Shown here piece after piece: positions 18,169 through 28,657 of a stretch of DNA of 64,000 nt (positions are counted from its first letter, which is position 1; each line of letters starts with the position of its first letter). The stretch comes from CAWIOX01 sp963837775 (GTDB taxonomy: Bacteria; Pseudomonadota; Gammaproteobacteria; Burkholderiales; Burkholderiaceae_D): positions 62,001 through 126,000 of the forward strand of contig CAWIOX010000018.1 in NCBI GenBank assembly GCA_963837775.1, read 5' to 3'. The notes below the pieces were generated by a model that worked only from the letters and a program-made list of their open reading frames with translations, was not told the origin of the DNA and searched no databases. The position numbers were made by a program, and so were the translations under genes.

Positions 18169-18461
18169 TTTTTTACTCCGAGACTCTTGCAGGGCCGGCA
18201 TCGCACAGCCTTTGAAGCAAGAGCAATTCCGACGCTCACCAGAGCGAGTCCGTCAATAAAGTCGCACGGAACAGCGAGCGGCCACGTTCGCGTTCTGTTG
18301 CGCCCGAGTTTTTCCAGAAATTCCATTTCAAGCAATCCAGTCAGCCATCGGCCAGCCAGTGCCGTCACCGGCAGGGCAACTGCGCGTGCCAGCGCTCCGA
18401 TGCAACAGATTTTCAACATTCAAAAATGTAATTGCTTCACCCGATAACCACAGGAGGTCAC

Positions 18462-18776
18462 ATGCATCAACCCACCATTCAGGCCAGAATCCGGCGGAAC
18501 CCAAAGTTCGCCGAAATGGTCTCCAAGCGGACACGCCTCGCGATCCTGCTCTCACTCATCGTGCTGGTGCCGTACTACACCTTCATGATGATCACCGCCT
18601 TCAATCCGGCCCTGCTGGCACGACCGATCAGTGAAGGCAGCATCGTCACGATCGGCTGGCCGGTTGGCGCGATTTTGATTATCGGATCATGGCTGACGAC
18701 GGCAATCTATATTCGTCGCGCCAATGGCGAGTTCGACCGACTGAATAAAGAAATTCTCGATGAGGCCTCCAAATGA
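18462..18776 (+). CDS. DUF485 membrane protein (YjcH-like)
   Basis: 104 residues with two transmembrane segments (about 25-47 and 60-82) and a charged C-terminus (RRANGEFDRLNKEIL), the standard DUF485 layout. A strong GGAGG ribosome site precedes ATG 18462. It overlaps the acetate symporter gene by four bases (ATGA), as yjcH does with actP in many proteobacteria. It probably assists or is co-regulated with the symporter; mechanism unknown. The 293 bp before it carry no gene that I can support. Confidence 0.88.
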   Translation: MHQPTIQARIRRNPKFAEMVSKRTRLAILLSLIVLVPYYTFMMITAFNPALLARPISEGSIVTIGWPVGAILIIGSWLTTAIYIRRANGEFDRLNKEILDEASK

Positions 18777-20446
18777 AACGCTTCATGACTGCTCTGCTGG
18801 CCTGCGGCCTGATGGCCGCGACCTTTGCCGTCTTTGCCGGGCCGGGAACAATTGACGCCGTGCAAAAACAGCCGATCAACCTCAGTGCCATCGCCATGTT
18901 CATGGTGTTTGTGCTGTCGACCCTCGGCATCACTTACTGGGCTTCGACTCGCACCAAGTCCACCGCTGACTTCTACACCGCCGGCGGCGGCATCACAGGC
19001 TTTCAAAATGGCATGGCGATTGCCGGCGACTATATGTCTGCCGCCACCCTGCTCGGTCTCTCCAGCCTGGTCTACGCCAAGGGTTTCGACGGCTTCATCT
19101 ACACCATCAGCTTCTTCGTCGGCTGGCCGATCATTCTGTTTCTGATCGCTGAACGGCTGCGTAACCTCGGTAAATTCACCTTTGCCGACATCGCTTCCTA
19201 TCGCCTGGACCAGAACCGCATACGGACTTTTGCCGCTTTTGGCTCGTTGACCGTGGTGTTCTTCTATCTGATCGTGCAGATGGTGGGTGCCGGGCAGCTG
19301 ATTCAGTTGCTGTTTGGCCTGGATTACAACGTCGCGGTGGTTTGTGTCGGCATCCTGATGATCGTCTACGTCACCTTCGGCGGCATGGTGGCTACCACCT
19401 GGGTCCAGATCATCAAGGCCTGTCTGCTGCTCGGCGGCGGCACGGTAATGATGTTCCTCGCTTTCAGCAAGTTCAACTTCTCTTTCGAGACGATGTTCAC
19501 ACAGGCGGTGGCCGTTCACAAGAGCGGGATAAAGATCATGGGGCCGGGCTCGCTGATGGCTGACCCGGTATCCGCAGTCTCCCTGTCGCTGGCCCTGTTG
19601 TTCGGCACAGCTGGCCTGCCGCACATCATGATGCGTTTCTTCACCGTGCCAAATGCCAAGGAAGCACGCAAGTCCGTGTTCTACGCCACAGGCTTCATTG
19701 GCTTCTTCTTTTTGGTCGTGATGATTCTGGGAATCTCCGCCATCGTGATCGTTGGTCAGGATCCGCAGTTCTTCGAAAACGGCGTGATTGGAGGCAAGCT
19801 GATCGGTGGCACCAATATGCCGGTCATGCACCTGGCCAAGGCCGTGGGTGGCGACGTCTTTCTTGGCTTCCTGTCTGCGGTGGCTTTCGCGACCATTCTG
19901 GCCGTGGTGTCCGGTTTGGCACTGGCTGGCGCGTCAGCCATTTCGCATGACCTGTATGCCCGCGTGATCAAGAAGGGTACGGCCACCAGCGCTCAGGAAA
20001 TGACCGTGACGCGCTACGCTACGGTCGCCATTGGCCTGATCGCCATCGTTCTCGGCATCCTGTTCAAGGATCAGAACGTCGCCTTCCTGGTCGCACTGAC
20101 CTTTGGCGTGGCCGCTTCGGTCAACTTCCCCATTCTCATCCTGTCCATGTACTGGAAAGGCCTGACCACACGCGGCGCGTTGTGGGGCGGAATTGCCGGT
20201 CTGGTGTCGTCGGTGGGTCTGGTGATTCTGTCGCCGGCGGTATGGGTCAAGGTCATGGGCCATCCGACCGCCATCTTCCCGTACGACCACCCGGCCATCA
20301 TCTCGATGACCGCCGCCTTCGTCGTCACCTGGCTATTCTCGGTTACCGACAAGAGTGCCCGTGCCGCAAAGGAAATCGCAGCCTTCGAAGATCAGTATAT
20401 CCGTGCCCAAACCGGGCTCGGCGCGGCGACCGCATCCAAGCACTGA
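18773..20446 (+). CDS. actP: Cation/acetate symporter
   Basis: 557 residues of the sodium:solute symporter family with an N-terminal signal-like helix (TALLACGLMAATFAVFAG) and about 13 membrane segments. Family hallmarks are DFYTAGGGITGFQNGMAIAGDYMSAATLLGLS, the FGGMVATTWVQIIKA segment, and GLPHIMMRFFTVPNAKEARKS. It takes up acetate and other short carboxylates with a cation. It is translationally coupled to the DUF485 gene. Confidence 0.9.
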   Translation: MKRFMTALLACGLMAATFAVFAGPGTIDAVQKQPINLSAIAMFMVFVLSTLGITYWASTRTKSTADFYTAGGGITGFQNGMAIAGDYMSAATLLGLSSLVYAKGFDGFIYTISFFVGWPIILFLIAERLRNLGKFTFADIASYRLDQNRIRTFAAFGSLTVVFFYLIVQMVGAGQLIQLLFGLDYNVAVVCVGILMIVYVTFGGMVATTWVQIIKACLLLGGGTVMMFLAFSKFNFSFETMFTQAVAVHKSGIKIMGPGSLMADPVSAVSLSLALLFGTAGLPHIMMRFFTVPNAKEARKSVFYATGFIGFFFLVVMILGISAIVIVGQDPQFFENGVIGGKLIGGTNMPVMHLAKAVGGDVFLGFLSAVAFATILAVVSGLALAGASAISHDLYARVIKKGTATSAQEMTVTRYATVAIGLIAIVLGILFKDQNVAFLVALTFGVAASVNFPILILSMYWKGLTTRGALWGGIAGLVSSVGLVILSPAVWVKVMGHPTAIFPYDHPAIISMTAAFVVTWLFSVTDKSARAAKEIAAFEDQYIRAQTGLGAATASKH

Positions 20447-20559
20447 CCTGTTTTGCCGAGGTATGAATCGGATAGACGCTCTTTCAGCATGGCAGCAAGG
20501 TGCCGGGTTGGAAGTGGCGTCTGTCCAGGCGCTTAGAAACAAACAATAAGGAGCAGCAG

Positions 20560-21051
20560 ATGAATATCCTGGGCGGCTACGACATCGAGGATTTCTCGAT
20601 CGGCATGAGCGCAACATTTTCCAAAACCATCACGGAGGCGGACATTGTGTTGTTCGCCGGCGTTTCCGGCGATAACAACGCGATCCATATCAATCAGGAA
20701 TTTGCCGAAAGCACGCCGTTTGCCGGGCGCATTGCCCATGGCATGCTGACTGCCAGCGTCATATCGGCGGCAGTCGCCAACAAGCTGCCCGGGCCTGGCG
20801 CGATCTATATGAATCAAAGCCTGAGTTTCCGCGCGCCGGTCAAACCGGGCGACACCGTACATGCGACAGTGACCGTCAAGGAAATCATGCTGGAGAAAAA
20901 ACGCGTGGTGCTGGAGACGACGTGCAAGGTCAAAGACCGGATCGTGATCGACGGCGAGGCGCTGGTCAAGGTCGGCTCCAGCAAGGAGGCCGCGTTGCGG
21001 GAGTCGGTCGCGGCCATCGAAAGAAGCAGGCTCTCGACCGAGAGTGCCTGA
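20560..21051 (+). CDS. MaoC-like hotdog hydratase, (R)-specific enoyl-CoA hydratase-like
   Basis: 163 residues from ATG 20560, with AAGGAGCAGCAG as the ribosome site. The hydratase-2 catalytic signature is present as FAGVSGDNNAIHINQEFAESTPFAGRIAHGML, with the Asp and His at the expected spacing. It probably hydrates trans-2-enoyl-CoA to (R)-3-hydroxyacyl-CoA, feeding polyhydroxyalkanoate synthesis or fatty-acid metabolism. PhaJ is a possible name, but chain-length preference cannot be read from sequence. Confidence 0.82.
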   Translation: MNILGGYDIEDFSIGMSATFSKTITEADIVLFAGVSGDNNAIHINQEFAESTPFAGRIAHGMLTASVISAAVANKLPGPGAIYMNQSLSFRAPVKPGDTVHATVTVKEIMLEKKRVVLETTCKVKDRIVIDGEALVKVGSSKEAALRESVAAIERSRLSTESA

Positions 21052-21196
21052 GCAGCAAGCTGCTGCCGGATCATGTTGGCCGGAAAAATGTCATCCGGCC
21101 GCAGCGCGCCAGGACATGGGCTCAGATCAGCACGGCAGCCAGATTTAGTGGCACAATTTGGATTCTCCCTATCTTTTCGTCAGCTTTCCTACTCCT

Positions 21197-21766
21197 ATGC
21201 CTCTTTCCCACGCCCAAAAAGCCCGTGCGCTGTTAGCCGGCGCCGAACTGATTTTCGATGAAGCGGCGGTCCAGCAAGCGGTCGACAAGGTCGCGTCCGA
21301 ACTGAATCAGCGCTTCGATGCCGATGACAGCGCGCCGTTTCCGCTGGTGCTGGGCGTGATGGGCGGCGCGGTGGTGTTCTGCGGCCAGTTGCTGACCCGC
21401 CTGAAATTCCCGCTCGAATTCGATTACATTCATGTGACCCGCTACGGCAACAAGGATCACGGCGGCCATATCGAATGGAAGGTCGAGCCGCGCGCCGATG
21501 TGCGCGGCCGCACCCTGATCGTGCTGGACGATATCCTGGACGAAGGCGAAACGCTGGCCCACGTCAAGGAGCGCCTGCTGTCGATGGGCGCCAAGGAAGT
21601 GATCCTGGCGGTGTTCGCCGACAAGGACATCGGCAAGAGCAAGCCGGTGGTGCCCGATTATGTCGGGCTGGTGCTGCCGAACAAGTTCGTCATCGGCTAC
21701 GGCATGGATGCCTACGGCTACTGGCGCAACCTGGGCAGCATCTGGGCCATCACGCCGGAGACCTGA
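21197..21766 (+). CDS. hpt: Hypoxanthine-guanine phosphoribosyltransferase
   Basis: 189 residues from ATG 21197. The PRPP-binding loop is LIVLDDILDEGETL at about residues 110-123. Other type I phosphoribosyltransferase elements are VLGVMGGAVVFCGQL and the aromatic purine-binding KFVIGYGMDAYGYWRNL. It salvages hypoxanthine and guanine to IMP and GMP in the cytoplasm. It is followed by a strong bidirectional terminator. Confidence 0.88.
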   Translation: MPLSHAQKARALLAGAELIFDEAAVQQAVDKVASELNQRFDADDSAPFPLVLGVMGGAVVFCGQLLTRLKFPLEFDYIHVTRYGNKDHGGHIEWKVEPRADVRGRTLIVLDDILDEGETLAHVKERLLSMGAKEVILAVFADKDIGKSKPVVPDYVGLVLPNKFVIGYGMDAYGYWRNLGSIWAITPET

Positions 21767-21780
21767 TTCAATCAGCAATA

Positions 21781-21810
21781 AAAAAACGGCATCGCGCGAT
21801 GCCGTTTTTT
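21781..21810. terminator. Bidirectional intrinsic terminator
   Basis: Perfect inverted repeat with arms AAAAAACGGCATCG and CGATGCCGTTTTTT around a CG centre. It carries an A-run on one side and a T-run on the other, and lies between convergent hpt and the nitronate monooxygenase gene. Confidence 0.93.
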
Positions 21811-21826
21811 ATTGTGATCGACGGCA

Positions 21827-22792
21827 TCAGCTGGCGCAGAGGCGCGCCCTGGCCGCGTCGTACTCCATCTTCAGGCGCGCCACCATCTCGGCCACCGTCG
21901 GCACGTCGTCCATCAGGCCCACGCCTTGCCCGGCGCCCCAGATGTCGCGCCAGGCCTTGGCCTTGCTGCCGCTGCCGGAACCGAAATTCATGCTCGACTT
22001 GTCGGCTTGCGGCAGGTGGTCGGGATCGAGGCCGGCATTGACGATCGATTTCTTCAGGTAATTGCCGTGCACGCCGGTAAACAGGTTGGTATACACGATA
22101 TCCGCAGCGGCCGATTCGACGATCGCCTGACGGTAGCTGTCATCCACGTTCGACTCCTTGGTCGCCAGCCAGCGCGAACCGATGTACGCGAAATCCGCGC
22201 CCATCGCCTGCGCCGCCAGCACCGCATCGCCGCTGGCGATCGAGCCGGACAGCGCAATCGGCCCCTTGAAGAATTTGCGCACTTCGCCCACCAGCGCGAA
22301 CGGCGACAGGCCGCCGGCATGGCCGCCGGCGCCGGCGGCCACCAGGATCAGGCCGTCGACCCCGGCTTCCAGCGCCTTTTGCGCGTGGCGGATTGAAATC
22401 ACGTCGTGCAGCACGATGCCGCCGTAGCTGTGAATCGCATCCAGCATTTCCTTCGGCGGCGCCCGCAGCGACGAGATGATGATCGGCACCTGATGCCGGA
22501 CGCATGTCGCGACGTCCTGCGCCAGCCGGTCGTTGGACTGGTGCACGATCTGGTTGACCGCGATCGGGCCGACTCTGGCGCCGGGATTGGCGGCCTGATA
22601 GGTCGCCAGCTCGGCCTTGATCTGGGTCAGCCAGGTGTCGAGCAGCTCGGCCGGACGCGCATTGAGCGCCGGGAACGAGCCGACGATGCCGGCCTTGCAT
22701 TGTGCGGTGACCAGGGCCGGGCCGCTGGCGATGAACAGCGGCGAGCCGATGACGGGAATACTCAGATTTTGCAATGCAGCAGGCAGTGCCAT
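21827..22792 (-). CDS. Nitronate monooxygenase (2-nitropropane dioxygenase family)
   Basis: 321 residues of a TIM-barrel FMN enzyme. The N-terminal PVIGSPLFIASGPALV is followed by a long QIVHQSN segment, an AGAGGHAGG phosphate-binding loop near residue 185, and IALSGSIASGDAVLAAQAMGADFAYIGSRW for FMN binding. It oxidises alkyl nitronates to carbonyls and nitrite; some relatives act instead as enoyl reductases. It is divergent from an enoyl-CoA hydratase. Confidence 0.85.
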   Translation of the reverse strand: MALPAALQNLSIPVIGSPLFIASGPALVTAQCKAGIVGSFPALNARPAELLDTWLTQIKAELATYQAANPGARVGPIAVNQIVHQSNDRLAQDVATCVRHQVPIIISSLRAPPKEMLDAIHSYGGIVLHDVISIRHAQKALEAGVDGLILVAAGAGGHAGGLSPFALVGEVRKFFKGPIALSGSIASGDAVLAAQAMGADFAYIGSRWLATKESNVDDSYRQAIVESAAADIVYTNLFTGVHGNYLKKSIVNAGLDPDHLPQADKSSMNFGSGSGSKAKAWRDIWGAGQGVGLMDDVPTVAEMVARLKMEYDAARARLCAS

Positions 22793-22947
22793 GGCGACCT
22801 CACGGAAATAGCGATATGAATGCCGATTATAAGACTAAAAAAGAACGAGCGTGCTAGATTGTCTGCTCTAACATCCGGCGTGCCTTGACGCCGTTTCTGC
22901 ACTACATTGCTGCTTATCAAAACATCATCGCATTTTACGGAGAGACC

Positions 22948-23805
22948 ATGACTTACCAATGCTTCACGCTCGCTATCGCCGACAAAGTCGCGCACCTGAC
23001 GCTGAACCGTCCGCAGGCGCTGAATACGATGCAGCCGGTATTCTGGCGCGAGCTGGGCCAGATCCTGGCCGGCTTGCAGCGCGCCGCGAGTGCCCGCGCG
23101 CTGGTCATTTCATCGACCGGCAAGCACTTCAGCGCCGGCATGGCGCTCGACGTGTTCGCCCCCGGCAGCGGCGTTGCGCTGGACGATCGCAGCGCGGCCG
23201 GACGCAGCAATATCGCCGCGCTGGTGGTCGAGATGCAGCAGGTGTTCAACCAGCTGGAGCAGTTGCGCATGCCGGTCATCGCCGCGATCCACGGCGGCTG
23301 CATCGGCGGCGCGCTGGACATGGTGTGCGCGTGCGACATCCGCCTGAGCACGGCCGATGCGTTCTTCTGCGTGCAGGAAATCAATATCGGCATGACGGCC
23401 GACATGGGCACGCTGCAGCGCTTGCCGAAACTGATCCCGGAAGGCGTGGTGCATGAGCTGGCCTATACCGGCCGCCGCCTGCCGGCGCAGCGGGCGCTGG
23501 CACTCGGCCTGTGCAACGAGCTGTTCGAATCGCAGCAAGCGCTGCTGCAAGCGGCGCTCGTGATGGCCGGCGAAATCGCGCAAAAGCCGCCGGTGGCGAT
23601 CTGGGGCAGCAAGCAGGCGATCCATTACGCGCGCGACCATACGACCCACGATGCGCTGCAGCAAATGGGCTGGCTGCAGTCCGGCATCTGGCAAAGCAGC
23701 AACCTGATGGAAGCGTTCGTCGCCAAACAGCAGGGCCGCGCCACCGAGTACGACGATCTGGCGCCGCTGCAGTCATTTTCCGATGCGCAATATCAATTGA
23801 AGTGA
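22948..23805 (+). CDS. Enoyl-CoA hydratase/isomerase family protein
   Basis: 285 residues from ATG 22948 with ACGGAGAG upstream. Crotonase-fold signatures are LTLNRPQALNTM, the first oxyanion-hole element SSTGKHFSAGMALDVF, and the second, IAAIHGGCIGGALDMVCACDIRLSTADAFF. The acidic residue in EINIGMTADMGTLQRLP fits a delta(3,5)-delta(2,4)-dienoyl-CoA isomerase-like member. The tail (DHTTHDALQQMGWLQSGIW) matches that subgroup too. It acts in fatty acid beta-oxidation. Confidence 0.87.
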   Translation: MTYQCFTLAIADKVAHLTLNRPQALNTMQPVFWRELGQILAGLQRAASARALVISSTGKHFSAGMALDVFAPGSGVALDDRSAAGRSNIAALVVEMQQVFNQLEQLRMPVIAAIHGGCIGGALDMVCACDIRLSTADAFFCVQEINIGMTADMGTLQRLPKLIPEGVVHELAYTGRRLPAQRALALGLCNELFESQQALLQAALVMAGEIAQKPPVAIWGSKQAIHYARDHTTHDALQQMGWLQSGIWQSSNLMEAFVAKQQGRATEYDDLAPLQSFSDAQYQLK

Positions 23806-23832
23806 GGTGTTTTCCGGGCTCCGTGCCGATTT

Positions 23833-23904
23833 AAATACTCCATGGGGTATTTTTAAATGGCCCTTATAAGTAGTGCGGCAGCACACTGTATTTGCCATAT
23901 ACCC
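23833..23904 (+). repeat. Dispersed intergenic repeat, copy A
   Basis: Begins with the hairpin AAATAC-N8-GTATTT (23833-23852) followed by a T-run. It has GTGCGGCA at 23873-23880 and ATACCC at 23899-23904. It starts 28 nt after the enoyl-CoA hydratase stop, in the same orientation. Internal spacings match the copies at 32536, 52284 and, on the minus strand, 63442. In this copy the first hairpin is longer because TCC pairs with GGG across the loop. Confidence 0.8.
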
Positions 23905-24052
23905 TGCATTTTTTGCTGATTTTCCGGTTGTTTTGCGGGCTTGCCGGCAGCGCCTGCGCGCAGCGCTCGCCGCGCGCAGGATCAGGACTTGTTCCGTGGC
24001 GCTGCGCCATCGGTTATCCTTACGCCTCATCACCACACCAATACCGAAAGTC

Positions 24053-25721
<1,669 letters not shown>

Positions 25722-25726
25722 TTGTA

Positions 25727-25764
25727 GTAGGGCGGATGCGCGCAGCGTCATCCGCCGGATGGCG
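25727..25764 (+). repeat. GTAGGGCGGAT-type palindromic repeat
   Basis: GTAGGGCGGATGCGCGCAGC followed by GTCATCCGCC forms a stem GGCGGATG/CATCCGCC just after the ettA stop. A diverged copy lies at 63301-63338 on the minus strand. It resembles REP-like intergenic repeats common in proteobacteria. Confidence 0.65.
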
Positions 25765-25768
25765 TCGT

Positions 25769-25797
25769 CAATGGGATTGCAATTTGCAGTCCCATTG
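25769..25797. terminator. Stem-loop after ettA, terminator-like
   Basis: Perfect 8-bp arms CAATGGGA (25769-25776) and TCCCATTG (25790-25797) with a partial inner TTGCA pairing. No T-run follows, so termination strength is uncertain. Confidence 0.45.
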
Positions 25798-25835
25798 CCT
25801 TATGTAAACCCCTATTTCCGTCATCTCATCCGCTC

Positions 25836-26423
25836 ATGTACCAGTTAGCCGCCCCCGCCAGCGCCGCAATCGAGATCAGGAAAAGCCGTTTCATCGGCTT
25901 GCTGTTCGCGGTCAACAGCCGGGCCGAGGCGCGTGTGCAACTTGCTGCACTGCGCCTGCAGCATCCGGGCGCCTGCCATGTGTGCTGGGTGCTGATCTGC
26001 GACGGCGATTCCGGCCTGGATGACGATGGCGAACCGTCCGGCACTGCCGCCAAGCCGATGTACAACGTGCTGATGCACAAGGATCTGATGAACGTGCTGG
26101 CAGTGGTGGTGCGCTACTGGGGCGGCATCAAGCTGGGCGCGGGCGGACTGTCGCGCGCGTATGGGCAGGCGATTTCGGAGACGGTCAAGACTGCCGTGCT
26201 GCTGCCGGTCGAGGCGCAGTGCGAGCGGCGCTGCGTGCTGCAATTTGCCGACGAATCGAGCCTGCGCCGGCTGTGCGAACAGCAGCAGGTCACGGTGGTC
26301 GATGCCGCCTACGGCGAGGCCGTCACACTGGTGCTGCGCATGAAATTGCGCCAGGCCGACGAATTTGAACATGCGGCACGGGATCTGTTGCGCGGCGCGC
26401 TGCAGATCGGCAAGACAACATAG
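25836..26423 (+). CDS. IMPACT/YigZ family protein
   Basis: 195 residues. The N-terminal IMPACT domain is clear from IRKSRFIGLLFAVNS, the H-x-C-W-V element ACHVCWVLI, DDDGEPSGTAAKPMYNVL and VVVRYWGGIKLGAGGLSRAYG. A C-terminal DUF1949-like domain follows. The family is linked to translation or stress and protein quality control in bacteria, but the exact role is not settled. Confidence 0.88.
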   Translation: MYQLAAPASAAIEIRKSRFIGLLFAVNSRAEARVQLAALRLQHPGACHVCWVLICDGDSGLDDDGEPSGTAAKPMYNVLMHKDLMNVLAVVVRYWGGIKLGAGGLSRAYGQAISETVKTAVLLPVEAQCERRCVLQFADESSLRRLCEQQQVTVVDAAYGEAVTLVLRMKLRQADEFEHAARDLLRGALQIGKTT

Positions 26424-26445
26424 CAAGCATTCAGGGAATAAACAT

Positions 26446-26766
26446 ATGGAAACCGGCAATCTGTTGCACGCGATCCCGGGCAGCCTGCCGGCCGAAATCA
26501 CCGACTGCCTGCTGCAGTCCGGCGGCGTCAGAATCGAGCGGATCGTCTCCAAGGGCCAGCATTCGGCGCCCGGTTTCTGGTACGACCAGTCGGAGAGCGA
26601 ATGGGTGCTGCTGGTCAAGGGCGATGCGGTATTGCGCTTCGAGCAGGGCGATCAGATCGTGCACCTGACGCCCGGCATGTATCTGAACATCGCGGCGCAC
26701 GAAAGGCACCGGGTCGAATCGACTGCGGCCGACCAGGAAACCGTCTGGCTGGCGGTGTTTTACTGA
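26446..26766 (+). CDS. Cupin domain protein
   Basis: 106 residues from ATG 26446. A single cupin beta-barrel is shown by SKGQHSAPGFWYDQSESEWVLLVKG (motif 1) and LTPGMYLNIAAHERHRVES (motif 2), with histidines at metal-ligand positions. Similar proteins are annotated only as cupins; no substrate can be inferred. It probably shares a transcript with the IMPACT gene 22 bp upstream. Confidence 0.82.
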   Translation: METGNLLHAIPGSLPAEITDCLLQSGGVRIERIVSKGQHSAPGFWYDQSESEWVLLVKGDAVLRFEQGDQIVHLTPGMYLNIAAHERHRVESTAADQETVWLAVFY

Positions 26767-26784
26767 TATCAATTCAAGCCAAAT

Positions 26785-27648
26785 TCAATCCACATGCGGG
26801 CGCAGTGCGCCCGGAATGCGGAACTGGGTCAGCCCGTCATGGTCCAGCCAGCGCTGCGTATTGTGCGCGGCGCGTTCGATCAGCTCGCTGGCGCGCGAGA
26901 AGTCGTAGGCCGACACTGCCAGCGGGCATAGCGGCGGCACCGTCAACACCTGCACCTTGCCGGCCAGCAGTTCCAGATCCTGCACCAGCTGATGCGCGAT
27001 CAGCATGTTCAGCGCATGCAAGGCGCTGCCGATCGCACTGGCCGGCGGCGTCACCAGCGCACACGCATAGCCGGTGGGCAGCACGATCAGCCGACTGGCG
27101 CCCAGCGTCACCGCCGCCATGATCGGGGTATTGCTGGCAATCGCGCCGTCGATCAGGTAATCGTTACCGATCTGGACCGATGGGTATACCGCCGGAATCG
27201 CGCAACTGGCCAGGATCGCATCGATCGCCGGCCCGCTGGAAAGCCGGATCGAGTTGCCGTGCAATTGTTCGGTCGCCATCACGTGCACCGGGATTTTTGC
27301 TTCCTCGAGCAAACGGTAAGGCAGGTGGCGTTCGATCAGCTGGCGCAGCCCGGCTGCGCTGACCAATGAGGGCGGGTGGGAAAACAAGCTTTTGATCTGG
27401 CCCCAGGTCACCGCAAATACATCGCGCCGCCGCAGTTCGCACCAGATGCTTTCCAGCCGCATCACCCCCGCCAGCGTCGGATCGCCGGCAAAATACGCGC
27501 AGTTGATCGCGCCGACCGAAGCGCCGACCACGAAATCCGGCTGCACCCCATGCGCGACCAGCGCCCGCAACATGCCGACCTGGATCGCGCCGAAGCTGCC
27601 GCCGCCGGCGAAAACAAAGGCCGTTTTTCCCTGCGCCGGCTCGGTCAT
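26785..27648 (-). CDS. Patatin-like phospholipase
   Basis: 287 residues from ATG 27648, with GGGAGG as the ribosome site. The glycine-rich oxyanion loop AFVFAGGGSFGAIQVG is at residues 10-25. The nucleophile elbow GASVG has its serine near 47, and the catalytic aspartate lies in LIDGAIASNTP. This Ser-Asp dyad set is that of patatin-type acyl hydrolases. No signal peptide, so it acts in the cytoplasm or at the inner membrane, probably on phospholipid acyl chains. Confidence 0.88.
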   Translation of the reverse strand: MTEPAQGKTAFVFAGGGSFGAIQVGMLRALVAHGVQPDFVVGASVGAINCAYFAGDPTLAGVMRLESIWCELRRRDVFAVTWGQIKSLFSHPPSLVSAAGLRQLIERHLPYRLLEEAKIPVHVMATEQLHGNSIRLSSGPAIDAILASCAIPAVYPSVQIGNDYLIDGAIASNTPIMAAVTLGASRLIVLPTGYACALVTPPASAIGSALHALNMLIAHQLVQDLELLAGKVQVLTVPPLCPLAVSAYDFSRASELIERAAHNTQRWLDHDGLTQFRIPGALRPHVD

Positions 27649-27866
27649 TCCAGCCTCCCTGAATCGATGATGCTTCGTTTCATCATAGTCCACGCCAGCC
27701 CGATTAACGATGCTGCTGCAGGGTGTGGATGCGCTGTCGGCCGGATCCCGGCGCCAGCAGGTTTGCCAAGTGTGAGTTGGATTGACTCGCATCAAAAACA
27801 TTTGCCGAAACTTTTATAGATTGAAATCTGGTACTCAATTGTTTTGCGTCGTTCAAGGAGCTGAGC

Positions 27867-28277
27867 ATGAGTTATGAAGATCGCGATACGTTCGGCATGT
27901 ACAGGAGCGATAGCGGTAAGGGTCCCGGACCCGAGCTGATGGGGGCCAACACGCTGGTCGGGACCGATGTCTATAACGACCAAGACGAAGAGCTGGGCGA
28001 CATCAAGGAAATCATGCTGGACATGCGCAGCGGCAAGGTAAGTTATGCGGTGCTGTCTTTCGGCGGCTTTCTGGGGCTGGGCGAAAAACTGTACGCGGTG
28101 CCGTGGAATGCATTGACGCTCGATCCCTTCAGCAAGCACTTCATCCTGAAAATCGATAGGGCGCGCTTCAAAGAAGCGCCGGGATTCGATCCCGATCGTT
28201 GGCCGGATATGGCCAACCCGGCATGGTCCAATGAAATTCAGGCGTATTACGGCACCCAGCCCTATCCGGATGAGTAG
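27867..28277 (+). CDS. PRC-barrel domain protein
   Basis: 136 residues with an AAGGAG ribosome site. The PRC-barrel is recognised from LVGTDVYNDQDEELGDIKEIMLDMRSGKVSYAVLSFGGFLGLGEKLYAVPW. A short C-terminal tail has ANPAWSNEIQAYYG. Such stand-alone PRC-barrel proteins are often stress induced and travel with CsbD genes, as here. No enzymatic activity is known. Confidence 0.87.
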   Translation: MSYEDRDTFGMYRSDSGKGPGPELMGANTLVGTDVYNDQDEELGDIKEIMLDMRSGKVSYAVLSFGGFLGLGEKLYAVPWNALTLDPFSKHFILKIDRARFKEAPGFDPDRWPDMANPAWSNEIQAYYGTQPYPDE

Positions 28278-28414
28278 CTCATCTGATTTGCCGCAAACTG
28301 CATCAAACACATCGTTCATTGATCGCCATGCCACGCTCCTGCCAATGCGGTGGCCGGCATAGCGGCTGAAAACAGGCGATCGATGCGTGTCAACTGGCTG
28401 CCGAGGAGAATGCA

Positions 28415-28618
28415 ATGAATTGGGATCTTATCGAAGGAAACTGGAAGCAATTCAAGGGCAAGATCAAGGAACAGTGGGGCAAACTCACCGATGACCATCT
28501 CGATCAGATTGAAGGCAAACGCGATCAGCTCTCTGGAAAAATCCAGGAAACCTATGGCATCGGCAAGGATGAAGCTGAAAAGCAGATCAAGGATTTCGAA
28601 GAGCGCAACAAGGATTAG
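28415..28618 (+). CDS. CsbD family stress protein
   Basis: 67 residues. It begins MNWDLIEGNWKQFKGKIKEQWG and continues KLTDDHLDQIEGKRDQLSGKIQETYG, the classic CsbD pattern, rich in Lys, Glu and Gln with a predicted helical hairpin. CsbD-like proteins are strongly induced by envelope, osmotic or stationary-phase stress; the molecular role is unknown. A GAGGAG ribosome site precedes the start. Confidence 0.93.
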   Translation: MNWDLIEGNWKQFKGKIKEQWGKLTDDHLDQIEGKRDQLSGKIQETYGIGKDEAEKQIKDFEERNKD

Positions 28619-28657
28619 CGGGTCGATCGTCAGCACCGGCCCGTCACAGGAATAAAA

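Noticed and set aside
18707..19831. 374-codon minus-strand frame opposite actP
   Set aside because: Low-complexity His/Gln/Asp translation and full overlap with a clear symporter gene.
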